Shown here piece by piece: positions 31,616-41,306 of a DNA stretch of 44,386 nt. Position 1 is the first letter of the stretch, and the number at the start of each line of letters is the position of its first letter. The translations under genes and the position numbers were made by a program. The notes under the pieces were generated by a model, which was not told the DNA's origin, searched no databases, and saw only the letters and a list, made by a program, of their open reading frames with translations. This DNA comes from Methanobacteriota archaeon (GTDB lineage Archaea; Thermoplasmatota; Poseidoniia; Poseidoniales; Poseidoniaceae): NCBI GenBank assembly GCA_002726495.1, contig PBTH01000055.1:1-44386 (forward strand), read 5' to 3'.

Positions 31616-34600
31616 TCAATAGTGCACGGTAAGTTTCCGTGGTTCAAGGGTCTCTTCTATTCGGGCACGCATAGCAGCCGCCTCCATTGTTGCACCACGC
31701 ATTGTAGTGACAAAGGGTATGTTGAGTTCAACAGCTAAGCGACGCATCATGTTTCCGTCACGCACGGCTCCACCTGAAATTGTGGGTACATTGACAATAA
31801 AGGAAACTTTTCCTTGCCGCATCAAATCCAAGGCATCGGGATGTTTTCCCTCTGCAATTCTATAGACGGTAGTCACAGGCACATCGTGTCGGCGAAGCGC
31901 ATCGGAAGTCCCTCCAGTAGCATAGAGCTTGAACCCGAGGGAAACAAGTTCCCGAGCAACGGGTACGAGGGTTTCTTTGTCCTCGTCTCGAACGGTGAGA
32001 TAGGCACCTCCAGAGGTCGCCACGGGTACTTCGGTAGCAAGTCTTGCTTTGAGATAGGCTAAATCTGCTCGCTCATCCGAACCGTATACTTCGCCGGTTG
32101 ATTTCATTTCAGGACCTGGTGCAGGGTCAAGTCCACGGAGTTTTATGAAGGGGAAAACAGGTGCTTTGACACAGACTTGACCCGTAGTCCTACGAGGAAT
32201 CGTCTGTGAAGAAAGTGATTGACCAATGGTAACCCTTGCTGCGATTCTTGCAAGTGGAAGGCCAGATGATTTTGCAACAAAAGGAACGGTGCGAGAAGAA
32301 CGTGGATTCACTTCTAAGACATACAAGTCATCGCCTTGAATCGCAAATTGAATGTTGAAGCATCCTTTGATCTTCAAGCCCAGGCCGATAATCTTAGTTT
32401 GTTCAGCTACTCGTTCAAGCATATCGTCTGAAATGTTCTGAGCAGGAATGAAGCACGTTGAATCACCAGAATGGATGCCTGCTTCTTCCAAATGTTCCAT
32501 AATCGCTCCGACGAGTACCTCTTCCCCATCTGCCGCAGCGTCAACATCCAACTCCGTTGCATGCCCTAGATATTCATCCACAAGAAGCGGCTTATCAGGT
32601 GCAAGATATGCATCTCGCAAGTATCCATCGAGTTGTTGTTGATTGGAGAGAATCTCCATGCCCCTGCCACCAAGAACATACGACGGGCGAACCAATACTG
32701 GATAACCGATTTCATCTACCGCGGCCCTCAAATCATCGGCAGTGGTACCGGTAGCCCCACGAGGCATTCGGAGCCCGCTCCGGCGAGCAAAGGACTCAAA
32801 CCGCTCTCGGTCACTTGCTTCATCAATTGCGTCACAAGAGGTGCCCATAATTTCTAGATTCAACCCTTTCAAGCGAAGGTCTGGCAATCGCCCCTCCAAC
32901 GGCAAGGCAAGATTGATGGCGGTCTGGCCTCCAAACTGAAGAAGTATACCGTGTGCTTGTTCTCTGAGAAGAATCTCACTAACATACTCCAAGGTTAACG
33001 GGTCGAAGTAAAGCCTGTCTGATGTGTCAAAGTCAGTTGAAACCGTTTCGGGATTGTTGTTGATAATAATGGCGTCCTTACCCGCCTCACGAATGGCTTT
33101 CACCGCATGTACGCAACCATAGTCAAATTCAATGCCTTGTCCAATACGGATCGGACCGCTGCCAATGGTCACCAAACGCTCTTTTGTTCGCTCCTCAAGA
33201 TTCGGAAGGAGGTCAATTCCAGTCAACCCGAACGGTTCGTATGTAGAGTAATAGTAAGGTGTTTTTGCAGCAAATTCGGCAGCACATGAATCCACCATCC
33301 TGTAAACAGGATGGAGTCCCAATTCGTGCCTTCGCCGCATAACAGCATGCTCATCTTGTTCGGATGCTAACGATTTCAATCCCTCGGGTGGGAATCCTGC
33401 AAGAGCGTCAGCGATGTGTGCATCGCTAAATCCATGGCTCTTCCAACGACGGAGCTCTTGCGCATTCAGTTCCGTTGGTGATACGCCTCGGGCGGTTATT
33501 TCCGCCTCCATCTTCGCCAATCTCTCAAATCCATAGAGGAACCATCGCGTGATACGGGTGATTTCGTGGACTCTTTCTACACCCCATCCACGCCGAAGTG
33601 CCTCAAGCACCGCACCCATTCTTCGATCGGTAGCAATCCTGCACCAGTCAACAAGCGTACTGTCTGGAAGGGGCTCATAGGCACGCTCAGACATACCTTC
33701 ACCCTCTGATTCATCTGCACGAGTTAACGGGCGAGGGTGCGCACAACCTTGTTCAAGTGAAGCCCATGCTTTGAGGAAGGCTTCCTCAAAATTGCGTCCA
33801 ATGGCCATAACTTCGCCAGTTGATTTCATTGAGGTCCCAAGCGTTCTATCTGCTGTTCGGAATTTGTCAAAGGGCCATCTTGGAATCTTGACCACACAAT
33901 AGTCCAATGTTGGCTCAAATGCAGCAGTCGTCCCCTCTCCAGTAATTGGATTGGGCAATTCATCCAGCGTATATCCGACAGCAATCTTTGCTGCCATACG
34001 AGCAATCGGATAACCTGTGGCTTTTGAGGCCAAAGCAGAGGAACGAGAAACACGAGGATTGACTTCAATGACGCGTATTTCACCCGTGAATTGGTTGAAA
34101 GCGAATTGAACGTTACAACCGCCTTTGATGTTAAGAGCCCGAATAAGGGCGAGGGCTTGATTTCTAAGGCGTTGATGGTCTGCGTCGCTAAACGATTGCA
34201 AGGGTGCAACAACCGTAGATTCTCCAGTATGAACTCCCATTGGGTCAATGTTTTCCATGGTACAAACAATGGTTGCGTTATCTGCTTCGTCACGCATCAC
34301 TTCGTATTCGAGTTCCTGCCAGCCAAGAATTGATTCTTCAATCAACACTTGAGAAATACGAGAGTTTCTCAAACCAAGTTGAGAGATTTCAACCAGTTCA
34401 CCAATATCCCTTGCAGTGCCTCCGCCCAGACCTCCCAGAGTGAAAGCTGGGCGAATCAGAATTGGCCAACTGCCGATTAATTCGGCTGCTGCGATGACTT
34501 CGTCAATGGTGTGGCAGGCAACGGCCTGACTGATTGGAAGTTGTATGGATTCACAAACCTGATTGAACAACTCACGATCCTCTGCTTTGTCAATGGCATC

Positions 34601-34963
34601 CAAATCTGAGCCAATCAACTCGACATTTAACCGCTCCAACGTCCCATTGTGAGACAATTCACTTGCAATGTTGAGGGCTGTTTGACCCCCCATTCCCGCC
34701 AATAAGGCGCATGGTCGTTCTTTTTCCAAAATTCGTGCAACGGTATCTGGAAGTAAGGGTTCAATGTAAACAACATCAGCCATTTCAGGGTCATTTTGAA
34801 TCGTTGCTGGATTGGAATTGACCAAAATCACACGATAACCGTCTTCTCGCAATGCCTGAACAGCTTGTGAGCCCGAAAAATCAAACTCGGCTGCTTGGCC
34901 AATTTTAATCGGCCCACTCCCAAGGACGAGAATGGTTTCCAAATCATCACGACGTGGCATCAT
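31616..34963 (-). CDS. carB: Carbamoyl-phosphate synthase, large subunit
   Basis: 1115 residues, slightly longer than the usual 1070. Two homologous ATP-grasp halves are visible: the carboxyphosphate half starting ETILVLGSGPIKIGQAAEFDFSG and the carbamoyl-phosphate half starting RLVTIGSGPIRIGQGIEFDYG. Both have the metal-binding IRVIEVNPRVSRSSAL / YVLEVNPRSSRTVPF motifs. The C-terminal MGS-like allosteric domain (about 970-1110) has the KLYATGGTSDALRRHDVPVTTVYRIAEG core. It uses ammonia from CarA, bicarbonate and two ATP to make carbamoyl phosphate for pyrimidines and arginine. The ATG overlaps the carA stop by four bases (ATGA), with GGTGA just upstream. Confidence 0.98.
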   Translation of the reverse strand: MMPRRDDLETILVLGSGPIKIGQAAEFDFSGSQAVQALREDGYRVILVNSNPATIQNDPEMADVVYIEPLLPDTVARILEKERPCALLAGMGGQTALNIASELSHNGTLERLNVELIGSDLDAIDKAEDRELFNQVCESIQLPISQAVACHTIDEVIAAAELIGSWPILIRPAFTLGGLGGGTARDIGELVEISQLGLRNSRISQVLIEESILGWQELEYEVMRDEADNATIVCTMENIDPMGVHTGESTVVAPLQSFSDADHQRLRNQALALIRALNIKGGCNVQFAFNQFTGEIRVIEVNPRVSRSSALASKATGYPIARMAAKIAVGYTLDELPNPITGEGTTAAFEPTLDYCVVKIPRWPFDKFRTADRTLGTSMKSTGEVMAIGRNFEEAFLKAWASLEQGCAHPRPLTRADESEGEGMSERAYEPLPDSTLVDWCRIATDRRMGAVLEALRRGWGVERVHEITRITRWFLYGFERLAKMEAEITARGVSPTELNAQELRRWKSHGFSDAHIADALAGFPPEGLKSLASEQDEHAVMRRRHELGLHPVYRMVDSCAAEFAAKTPYYYSTYEPFGLTGIDLLPNLEERTKERLVTIGSGPIRIGQGIEFDYGCVHAVKAIREAGKDAIIINNNPETVSTDFDTSDRLYFDPLTLEYVSEILLREQAHGILLQFGGQTAINLALPLEGRLPDLRLKGLNLEIMGTSCDAIDEASDRERFESFARRSGLRMPRGATGTTADDLRAAVDEIGYPVLVRPSYVLGGRGMEILSNQQQLDGYLRDAYLAPDKPLLVDEYLGHATELDVDAAADGEEVLVGAIMEHLEEAGIHSGDSTCFIPAQNISDDMLERVAEQTKIIGLGLKIKGCFNIQFAIQGDDLYVLEVNPRSSRTVPFVAKSSGLPLARIAARVTIGQSLSSQTIPRRTTGQVCVKAPVFPFIKLRGLDPAPGPEMKSTGEVYGSDERADLAYLKARLATEVPVATSGGAYLTVRDEDKETLVPVARELVSLGFKLYATGGTSDALRRHDVPVTTVYRIAEGKHPDALDLMRQGKVSFIVNVPTISGGAVRDGNMMRRLAVELNIPFVTTMRGATMEAAAMRARIEETLEPRKLTVHY

Positions 34964-36267
34964 TCATCACCTTCCAAATGTGCGTCAACGATGGCTCTGA
35001 ACCGAAGAAAGAGGTGGGTTGCATCGTGTGGTCCGGGGCATGCCTCAGGGTGGAACTGAACCGTAAAGCATGGTTTCCCGATCACGTCCAATCCTTCGAC
35101 AGTACCATCGTTAGCATTGACATAGCGTACTTCAATGTCCGCACCATGTTGGTTTGCAGAAGCCGGGGAGAAGGCCCCACTTGGATGAGCAGCCAGCATG
35201 CCATCTTGTGGATGAGCGACTGCAAATCCATGATTTTGGCTCGTGATAGCAACCGTTCCGTCCTTAAGGTCAACAACGGGTTGATTTGCACCCCGATGGC
35301 CGTAGCGCATCTTGTATGTTTGCAAACCCGACGCGAGCCCCATCAATTGGTGACCAAGACAAATTCCCATGACTGGAAGGCCGTCCTTAACCGCCTCTGC
35401 CAATGTATTGCGTGCATCTGTTGCTTTTCCGTGATGTGCAGGGTCTCCCGGACCATTTGAGCAAAACAATGCGTCGATGTTGTAGGTCTCTTTGAGTGTC
35501 GTATATCCGATGTTTGGTGGACACCAAACTACATCAAAATACATGCATAGATGGCGTAAGATGTTGTGTTTCACACCACAATCAAGAACTCCCAATCGGG
35601 GTTTTCTTGAACCCAATTCATCGGTAGCGCCAGGATTCAATTCAATTGGTTCGTCAATGGAAACTTCATCAACAAGGTCCTCCAATTCTGGAGAAGTTAG
35701 TGCCTCCAACTTGGATTTCAATTGCCCTTCTTGGCCAAGCGGTCCAAATACGCACAATACCGTACCCAATTCCCGAACACGCCGAGTGATGGCACGAGTG
35801 TCAATGTTCTGAATCCCCGGAACTCCGTGAAGTCGTAGCAAGTCATCGACCGTCCCAATTGAATTCCTGTGGTCCGGTTGATGCATTGCATGGCGCACAA
35901 CAACACCTCGAGGCCAGACTTGTTTGGATTCAGAGGTTCCTTGATGAATGCCATAATTACCAATGAGAGGATATGTAAATGTCAGAACTTGACCCGCAAA
36001 GGATGGGTCGGTAAGGGATTCTTGATATCCCATCATGCCCGTAGTGAATACCAATTCACCAGAACCAAGTACATTGGCTCCGAAAAGGTCACCCTCATAC
36101 CTCCCTCCATCAGCAGTGAGGAGGACTCCTGGACCGGTTGCCCCTTGAGGAAGTTCTGTCCCGTTTAACAGGCCATCAGCAGCATCTCCGATGTCCAAAG
36201 CAGAGGGGTTGTAGAGCCGATGTGTCGCCGGAAGTGAACGCCCATTTTGGAGTTCGCTTCCTAACAT
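34960..36267 (-). CDS. carA: Carbamoyl-phosphate synthase, small (glutaminase) subunit
   Basis: 435 residues, about 50 more than typical, mostly because of an N-terminal extension (about 1-45) before GPGVLLTADGGRYEGDLFG. The CPSase small-chain domain contains GELVFTTGMMGYQESLTDPSFAGQ. The class I glutamine amidotransferase domain has the nucleophile Cys303 in MGICLGHQLMG, the oxyanion-region FCSNGPGDP and the C-terminal FTVQFHPEACPGP with catalytic His and Glu. It releases ammonia from glutamine for CarB. No Shine-Dalgarno motif precedes the ATG, and the 121-base gap to the upstream gene contains AT-rich TTAAAAAT near 36350 as a possible promoter element. An internal start would remove the extension. 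Confidence 0.96.
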   Translation of the reverse strand: MLGSELQNGRSLPATHRLYNPSALDIGDAADGLLNGTELPQGATGPGVLLTADGGRYEGDLFGANVLGSGELVFTTGMMGYQESLTDPSFAGQVLTFTYPLIGNYGIHQGTSESKQVWPRGVVVRHAMHQPDHRNSIGTVDDLLRLHGVPGIQNIDTRAITRRVRELGTVLCVFGPLGQEGQLKSKLEALTSPELEDLVDEVSIDEPIELNPGATDELGSRKPRLGVLDCGVKHNILRHLCMYFDVVWCPPNIGYTTLKETYNIDALFCSNGPGDPAHHGKATDARNTLAEAVKDGLPVMGICLGHQLMGLASGLQTYKMRYGHRGANQPVVDLKDGTVAITSQNHGFAVAHPQDGMLAAHPSGAFSPASANQHGADIEVRYVNANDGTVEGLDVIGKPCFTVQFHPEACPGPHDATHLFLRFRAIVDAHLEGDE

Positions 36268-36388
36268 CGTATTTGGTCGTCAACGGATACCCATAATGAT
36301 TGGGTGTGACTTTGATTGATTCGGATGGGCAAAAATCAAGGCATAAAGTAGCATTTTTAACGATTCAATGTAGTAAATAGATAAAAAC

Positions 36389-37000
36389 TTACTTGTGGTT
36401 TTCTCGTTCTTTATCATGAACCGACTTTCCACGAGCGGAAGGCTCGATTACGAGACGGGCATTTGGGAAGTGTCGCTCTGTACCAGCATCACCAAACCAT
36501 GCTTCCATGAACAAAGCCAAAGCAGCAACTTCCGAATGAGGTTGATTGCCCACTGCCACATTGTACTGAGCGTGTTTGAACACATCTCCAGGCACTTTGG
36601 CACCTCCAACAATAAGGACAATTGGGCGGTCACGGCGAATCTGTGGAATCACATCACGGTAGGGTTGGCCATACATGGTGAGATGAACGGCCACACCAGG
36701 CTCGCCGTCGCCTGCATCTTCCTCAACAAAACGCTTCAACCAACCCATAGAGCCTTTGATGTGCTCACAGGTCATTTCACCTCCAAAACGCTCGTTTACA
36801 GATTCTATGTTGTCGAACAATTCCTTATCTTCATCTCCAGCCAAAATAAAACGAGTACCTCCAAGGGCCCTTGTAACCAGGGCAAGATGGGTGGTAATTC
36901 TAGGGTCACGACCCTTTCGGTAACCCAAACGAAGGACGTTAAACGGCGTGTCTGCCATGGTTGGACGACCGGCATCGCCCAAATGAGCGTAGCGGCTCAT
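36389..37000 (-). CDS. trm56: tRNA (cytidine-56 2'-O)-methyltransferase, aTrm56
   Basis: 203 residues, a SPOUT-class enzyme of archaea that methylates the ribose of C56 in the T-loop of tRNAs. Family blocks are VLRLGYRKGRDPRITTHLALVTRALG, MTCEHIKGSMGWLKRF, VHLTMYGQPYRDVIPQI and the knot segment VLIVGGAKVPGDVFKHAQYNVAVGNQPHSEVAALALF. The ATG at 37000 overlaps the upstream membrane-protein stop by four bases (ATGA). An ATG at 36958 (MADTPFNVLRLG) matches the usual family N-terminus better, so the first 14 residues are uncertain. Immediately after the stop the minus strand has TTTTT (36387-36383), a plausible archaeal terminator. aTrm56 is otherwise archaeal, a strong domain marker for this window. 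Confidence 0.93.
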   Translation of the reverse strand: MSRYAHLGDAGRPTMADTPFNVLRLGYRKGRDPRITTHLALVTRALGGTRFILAGDEDKELFDNIESVNERFGGEMTCEHIKGSMGWLKRFVEEDAGDGEPGVAVHLTMYGQPYRDVIPQIRRDRPIVLIVGGAKVPGDVFKHAQYNVAVGNQPHSEVAALALFMEAWFGDAGTERHFPNARLVIEPSARGKSVHDKERENHK

Positions 37001-37566
37001 TCAATCTTCTCGATGATGGCTTCGGTTGATTGCGAATTGTCCCCAATTCCTGTGAATTCATAGTCATTGGAATCAATAAAACGAATCAACCAATTGAGGA
37101 GCATAGCGTTGACGAGGAGATTTGAGCCCATTGTCATCCCACCCCAAAGTGCGCCAAGGCGGACGCTTCGCCATAGGCCTTCTGCGGTTGAAAGACCATC
37201 GGATCCAAAGAAAGACCCAAGGAGAGGTTCAACAACATACAACCCTGCTAGAATAAGCATACCTCCTGCTGCAGTGGAAGGGAATATTTTGCCCATGTCA
37301 CGGCTGAATTCAGTGAGGATTGCTGAAAGAAGGGAGAGAATCATAACTGCAAATGCAACCTGTGCAAAGTCAAGACCAAAGAACACTGAAACTCCTTCGC
37401 CCATGTTGTCATCTTGTGAGTAAATACCAAGCCACCAAACCGCAACCATTAGAGTGATCAACATTCCACCCAGTCGAGATGTACTGGCTGCCTTATCGAA
37501 TACTTCTTGCAAATTACGAGGCTTGAGGCGCCGGATAATGCGCTCAGCAAATTCGTAGTCACTCAT
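36997..37566 (-). CDS. Four-helix membrane protein of unknown function
   Basis: 189 residues from the ATG at 37566, chosen because GGAGGTG lies eight bases upstream; in-frame upstream starts (37641, 37704) lack such a motif and would run into the folP promoter. The N-terminus is soluble (MSDYEFAERIIRRLKPRNLQEVFDKA). Hydrophobic segments follow: MLITLMVAVWWLGIY, VAFAVMILSLLSAIL, AGGMLILAGLYVVEPLLGSFFG and GGMTMGSNLLVNAMLLNWLI. A polar acidic tail ends the protein. No motif is recognised. Its stop overlaps the aTrm56 start, so the two are coupled, but a functional link is not evident. Confidence 0.78.
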   Translation of the reverse strand: MSDYEFAERIIRRLKPRNLQEVFDKAASTSRLGGMLITLMVAVWWLGIYSQDDNMGEGVSVFFGLDFAQVAFAVMILSLLSAILTEFSRDMGKIFPSTAAGGMLILAGLYVVEPLLGSFFGSDGLSTAEGLWRSVRLGALWGGMTMGSNLLVNAMLLNWLIRFIDSNDYEFTGIGDNSQSTEAIIEKIE

Positions 37567-37693
37567 CGATGCACCACCTCCAGATGCCTGCTCTGTAACC
37601 TCCGTTGGCGTGCTTATCGCCATGGGTTCACCCTCCGACATACGAGTTGCTTCTTCGTCACATCTTATGAAACCTGTCGCTTTGGAGGGGTTG

Positions 37694-38578
37694 ATGGTGA
37701 CCAACTCGCAGGTGTCTCAGCTCCGCCGAAAGCAGATTTTGAAGGGTCTTAAGAAAACACAAGGAATACCACACATTATGGGCATCATCAATGTTACAAC
37801 CGATTCTTTCTTCGCAGGAAGCCGTTCATTATTGCCTGAAAACGCCATTAAAGAGGCTTTAGAAATGTGGGATTGTGGAGCGACATGGGTTGACATTGGT
37901 GGTGAATCAACTCGCCCTGGAGCGGAACCGGTTGATGAGGAAACCGAAACAAAACGAGTGGTCCCTGTCATTCGTGCATTGAGGAAGGCGAAACCTGAGG
38001 GTTTGATATCGGTAGACACTCGGCACGCATCTGTTGCAAAAGAAGCACTCTTAGCAGGAGCAGACATGGTAAATGATGTCTCTGGGTTGCGTGACCAGGC
38101 CATGTTAGAAACAGTGGCGCAGTGGGGTGCGGCGGTTTGCATCATGCACATGCAGGGCGAACCGGGAACCATGCAGAAACAACCCCATTACGAGGATTGT
38201 GTTAACGAAGTTCGCGGCTACCTCGACAAGCAAGCATCCCTTCTTATTGAACGCGGCCATCCTCAGGAACTCATCACAATTGACCCCGGCATTGGATTTG
38301 GAAAGACCCATGAACACAACATAGCCTTGCTCAATGCGGGAAGAACCATCGCCTCTCAAGGCAGTTCCAGCATTTTATGGGGTGTTTCTCGAAAACGTAT
38401 CATCGGCCACCTTACTCAACAAGAACATGCAGATGAACGCTTGTACGGTACGCTTGGAATTGCTGCCGTGGCTGTGTCAAAGGGTGTTGATATCCTTCGC
38501 GTTCATGATGTAAAGGCACATATTGACCTCTTTGCAGCGATGAAACCGTTTCTGCCGGAGTTACAACCCACCAAGTAA
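37694..38578 (+). CDS. folP: Dihydropteroate synthase
   Basis: 294 residues from the ATG at 37694, supported by GGAGGGG four bases upstream; longer in-frame starts would overlap the divergent gene. It is a TIM-barrel enzyme that couples a hydroxymethyl-pterin diphosphate to p-aminobenzoate (or an archaeal analogue). The canonical motifs are all present: IMGIINVTTDSFF, DIGGESTRPGAEPV, ISVDTRHASV, MVNDVSG, CIMHMQGEPGTMQ, TIDPGIGFGKTHEHN, WGVSRKRIIG and RVHDVKAH. The full set points to classical bacterial-type DHPS and away from the divergent barrel proteins of methanogens. The last 18 bases overlap the convergent TraB-like gene. With the PTR1-like SDR at 8411 it hints at folate metabolism. Confidence 0.95.
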   Translation: MVTNSQVSQLRRKQILKGLKKTQGIPHIMGIINVTTDSFFAGSRSLLPENAIKEALEMWDCGATWVDIGGESTRPGAEPVDEETETKRVVPVIRALRKAKPEGLISVDTRHASVAKEALLAGADMVNDVSGLRDQAMLETVAQWGAAVCIMHMQGEPGTMQKQPHYEDCVNEVRGYLDKQASLLIERGHPQELITIDPGIGFGKTHEHNIALLNAGRTIASQGSSSILWGVSRKRIIGHLTQQEHADERLYGTLGIAAVAVSKGVDILRVHDVKAHIDLFAAMKPFLPELQPTK

Positions 38579-39715
38579 AATCACGGGAGCGACCCATGCA
38601 CCCGCCATGGAACCCAAATTGGTTAACGCTGTCACGAGGAGAACTTTACCTGCTGGATTTGACCAAAAGGCCGAGAAATCATCCAATTTCAAAAATTGTT
38701 GGAGGTCATCGGCTGTTGGTTCAGCAACTTTCAGTTGGACATAACCGGCAAACCATCCTGCCGCCAGTGCTGGATTGAGAGAAGTAATTGGTGATGCGGC
38801 AGCGGCTGTAAGAATCGCCAAGGGATGCCCACGAGCCAAGATACATCCTATGGCTGCAAAAACTGCGTTAGCAACCGTCCATATCGTGAAAAATCTGACC
38901 CAATCAACACCATCACCGTTTGCAACAAAACCGGCAATTATTGCGATCAATACAAGTGGCATGGCCCAGGGAATCATCCGAACAAAACGAGAACGTTGAG
39001 GTAGCGTGGCGAGTTCCTCAAGTTGTGAAGGGGGTGGTGGCTGAGCAAGTTGCTTTGCTACCCCTGAAAGATGACCTGCACCTATAACTGCGAGGACCTT
39101 TTTGTTGGAATCAAGCTCCAACAATTTCCCGGAGATATACGAGTCACGTTCATCGATAAGGACTTCTCCTGCTCCAGGAGAAAATCCCTTTAATTCATCC
39201 ATCATCGATGAGAGGAGGTCTGTATCCTTTAGCAATTCATTAACATCGAGGTCATCATCTTCATCCTCATCTTCCAAGAGACTGGTGAGCAATCGCCACT
39301 TCTCTCGGAATCTCATTCGCTTCCAAGCCCTTCGCAATGTCACTTGTATGTCGCGGTCAACAAGAGCGATCTCACATCCGGCTTCTTCACCAACTTGAAC
39401 TGCAGCAAGCAATTCTGCACCTGGTTGTTGGCCTTCGTCAAGACCCAGCTTTCTTTGTTCTGCAGAAAGCATTGATTGAAGCAAGACCATCGGGGCTTTG
39501 CCTTCTTTGACAACCTTCAGAAGTCCTTCCTTGTCCAAGCGCCTGTCGCTTACCAGTGTTTCATACCGGCTTTGGCACAATTCCACAGCAACAATATCTG
39601 GCTTATACAAGGCGATTTGCTCCCTAACCGCTTCAACTGAAGCAGTTGCGATATGAGCTGTACCTAGGAGACGTAGGTTGTCGTTAACATCAACAAGGGG
39701 GGTGTTCTCAACCAC
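38561..39715 (-). CDS. TraB/PrgY-family membrane protein
   Basis: 384 residues. The N-terminal TraB-type domain has the GTAHIATASVEAV motif (18-30), DIVAVELCQSRYETL and the distal VLAVIGAGHLSGV near 220-232; conserved Glu, Arg and His residues in such motifs place it in the TIKI/TraB/EreA-like metal-dependent hydrolase superfamily. A very acidic insertion (LLEDEDEDDDLDVNELL) lies around residue 150. The C-terminal third is hydrophobic with about four or five helices (MIPWAMPLVLIAIIAGFVA through LLVTALTNLGSMAGAWVAPVILL). PrgY of Enterococcus shuts down sex pheromone; archaeal homologues are widespread and their role is not established. It overlaps the folP 3' end tail to tail and lies 54 bases after the LemA gene on the same strand. 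Confidence 0.88.
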   Translation of the reverse strand: MVENTPLVDVNDNLRLLGTAHIATASVEAVREQIALYKPDIVAVELCQSRYETLVSDRRLDKEGLLKVVKEGKAPMVLLQSMLSAEQRKLGLDEGQQPGAELLAAVQVGEEAGCEIALVDRDIQVTLRRAWKRMRFREKWRLLTSLLEDEDEDDDLDVNELLKDTDLLSSMMDELKGFSPGAGEVLIDERDSYISGKLLELDSNKKVLAVIGAGHLSGVAKQLAQPPPPSQLEELATLPQRSRFVRMIPWAMPLVLIAIIAGFVANGDGVDWVRFFTIWTVANAVFAAIGCILARGHPLAILTAAAASPITSLNPALAAGWFAGYVQLKVAEPTADDLQQFLKLDDFSAFWSNPAGKVLLVTALTNLGSMAGAWVAPVILLGGL

Positions 39716-39769
39716 ACGCTCACCTTACTTTCCATCCAAGTGGGTTTGCCCACGGGTTGTATTCTACCT

Positions 39770-40345
39770 TCAAAAGGAGATTTGAACATTCTCACGAACA
39801 TGGGCTGCAACAGTCCAAAGTTCACGGCGCTCGCATCCTTTGAATCCAGCAACGATGTTGGTTGGAATCATCTGAATAGCCTTGTTGAAGTTGGTTGATG
39901 CAGCGTTGTAGAATTCACGGCGGTCGGCGATTTGGTTCTCCAAGGAAACAAGTTTGTTTTGCAAGTCCATGAAGTTAGCATTTGCTTTCAGATCAGGGTA
40001 TTGTTCAGAGACCATATTAATTCGGGGAATCATGCCTGAAAGAATCCCTTCGGCTGCAGCGACTCCTGCGACGTCTCCACGACCGAGTGCACCAGCAGCG
40101 GCTTGACGTGCTTTTGCGAACTCATCAAAAATACCGGCTTCATGCTCGGCATATCCCTTGACGATGCTGACAAGGTTTGGTATCATGTCGTACCGTTGAT
40201 TGAGCAAAATGTCAATGTCAGACCACGATTTGTGAGCGTTTTCTTCAAGACGAATCAAACGATTCCAAGTTGAGAAAAACCATATAATCAATATCAAAAT
40301 CACAACTGCAGTGATACCAGCGACGACATACATCATAGTAGACAT
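39770..40345 (-). CDS. LemA family protein
   Basis: 191 residues from the ATG at 40345; the frame extends to a TTG at 40387, but the shorter form begins right at the membrane helix (MSTMMYVVAGITAVVILILIIWF). The LemA signature follows: NRLIRLEENAHKSWSDIDILLNQRYDMIPNLVSIVKGYAEHE, then the helical core with SEQYPDLKANANFMDLQNKLVSLENQIADRREFYNAAS. LemA proteins are single-pass, largely alpha-helical envelope proteins, with no agreed biochemical role. In the usual ending the fold closes with an N-x-x-I..FP segment; here GFKGCERRELWTVAAHVRENVQISF replaces a Phe-Pro-rich end. The upstream 142 bases separate it from the divergent transporter gene. Confidence 0.93.
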   Translation of the reverse strand: MSTMMYVVAGITAVVILILIIWFFSTWNRLIRLEENAHKSWSDIDILLNQRYDMIPNLVSIVKGYAEHEAGIFDEFAKARQAAAGALGRGDVAGVAAAEGILSGMIPRINMVSEQYPDLKANANFMDLQNKLVSLENQIADRREFYNAASTNFNKAIQMIPTNIVAGFKGCERRELWTVAAHVRENVQISF

Positions 40346-40487
40346 AACACTCGCTGTTGTTGGATAGTTATTGAAACCTTCTCTCAATTCCTCAAATCAA
40401 GGAGCAAGATGATGAACAACAACAGTTTGGGAGGAATTAGGGAACTTCATTCAAACAATGTTGCGATAAACAAAGGAGGAGAAAATA

Positions 40488-41306
40488 ATGATTGAAAACG
40501 TGCTTATTTTCGTAGGGGTCTTTTGCATTGCCTTTGCCTTTGCACCGGTAGGTCTAGGCGGTGGCATGTTGTTTGTACCACTGCTTCACTATGTCGCAGA
40601 CATGCCCATCGACGGCACCTTGTTAGCGATTTCATTATCCCTAACCGCTGTGGTAAGTTATGGAAGTGGGCTCGCCCACCGTAAGAAAGGACATCATGAC
40701 GATGAGGCGATTAAATCTGCGCTTTTTGGCGCAATACCAGGGGCTATCTTAGGTGTTGGAATTGTCTCGTTGCTCGGAGAAAACCTCGATTTTGTATTCA
40801 AAATGGCCAGTGTGGTCATCCTCGTTTGGGCACTGATTAAAACTCGGAAAAAAATGTTGAAAGGAGATGTCAAGGAAGAAATGGAAGAAACTGGTAATTC
40901 TGCTTCAATCCATCATCTTAATCTTCGACTTGGAGCGGCTACTGGAGGAACACTCTCCTCTGTACTGGCCATCGGTGCAGGAGTCATCTATGTCCCTGTA
41001 TTGCAACAAAATACTGGTTTGAGTACTCGGAAGTCTATCGGCTCAAGCCTCCACCTCATGATGGTCGTCGTACCAATAGCCATCATCACTCATCTCGCAT
41101 TCATTTCCACATCTGAACGAGATGCTTTGATTGACCAGATCGGGATACTTTTCGTTCTGCCCATACTGACCTTTTTGGGCGCACGCTTGGGTGCTCAATT
41201 TGGAATGAAATACATTTCATCCCATAATATCATGAAAATCTTCATGGCATTAACAGCCATTGTCCTCATTCGTTACTTGTGGGACCTTAGCGGAGTCATT
41301 CGTTAA
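40488..41306 (+). CDS. TauE/SafE (TSUP) family transporter
   Basis: 272 residues with about eight hydrophobic helices arranged as two repeats. Each repeat begins with the family's glycine-rich hairpin: APVGLGGGMLFVPLLHY (about 19-35) and LAIGAGVIYVPVLQQ (about 163-177). The middle loop is charged (TRKKMLKGDVKEEMEE). TSUP proteins export or import sulfite, sulfoacetate, sulfonates and related organic anions; the substrate cannot be read from sequence. A strong GGAGGAG motif lies seven bases before the ATG. The 3' end overlaps the convergent thiolase gene by 11 bases. No sulfur-metabolism gene is adjacent. Confidence 0.9.
   Translation: MIENVLIFVGVFCIAFAFAPVGLGGGMLFVPLLHYVADMPIDGTLLAISLSLTAVVSYGSGLAHRKKGHHDDEAIKSALFGAIPGAILGVGIVSLLGENLDFVFKMASVVILVWALIKTRKKMLKGDVKEEMEETGNSASIHHLNLRLGAATGGTLSSVLAIGAGVIYVPVLQQNTGLSTRKSIGSSLHLMMVVVPIAIITHLAFISTSERDALIDQIGILFVLPILTFLGARLGAQFGMKYISSHNIMKIFMALTAIVLIRYLWDLSGVIR

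Noticed and set aside
34954..35460. 168-codon plus-strand open frame
   Set aside because: Antisense to carA; composition and lack of motifs mark it as a shadow.
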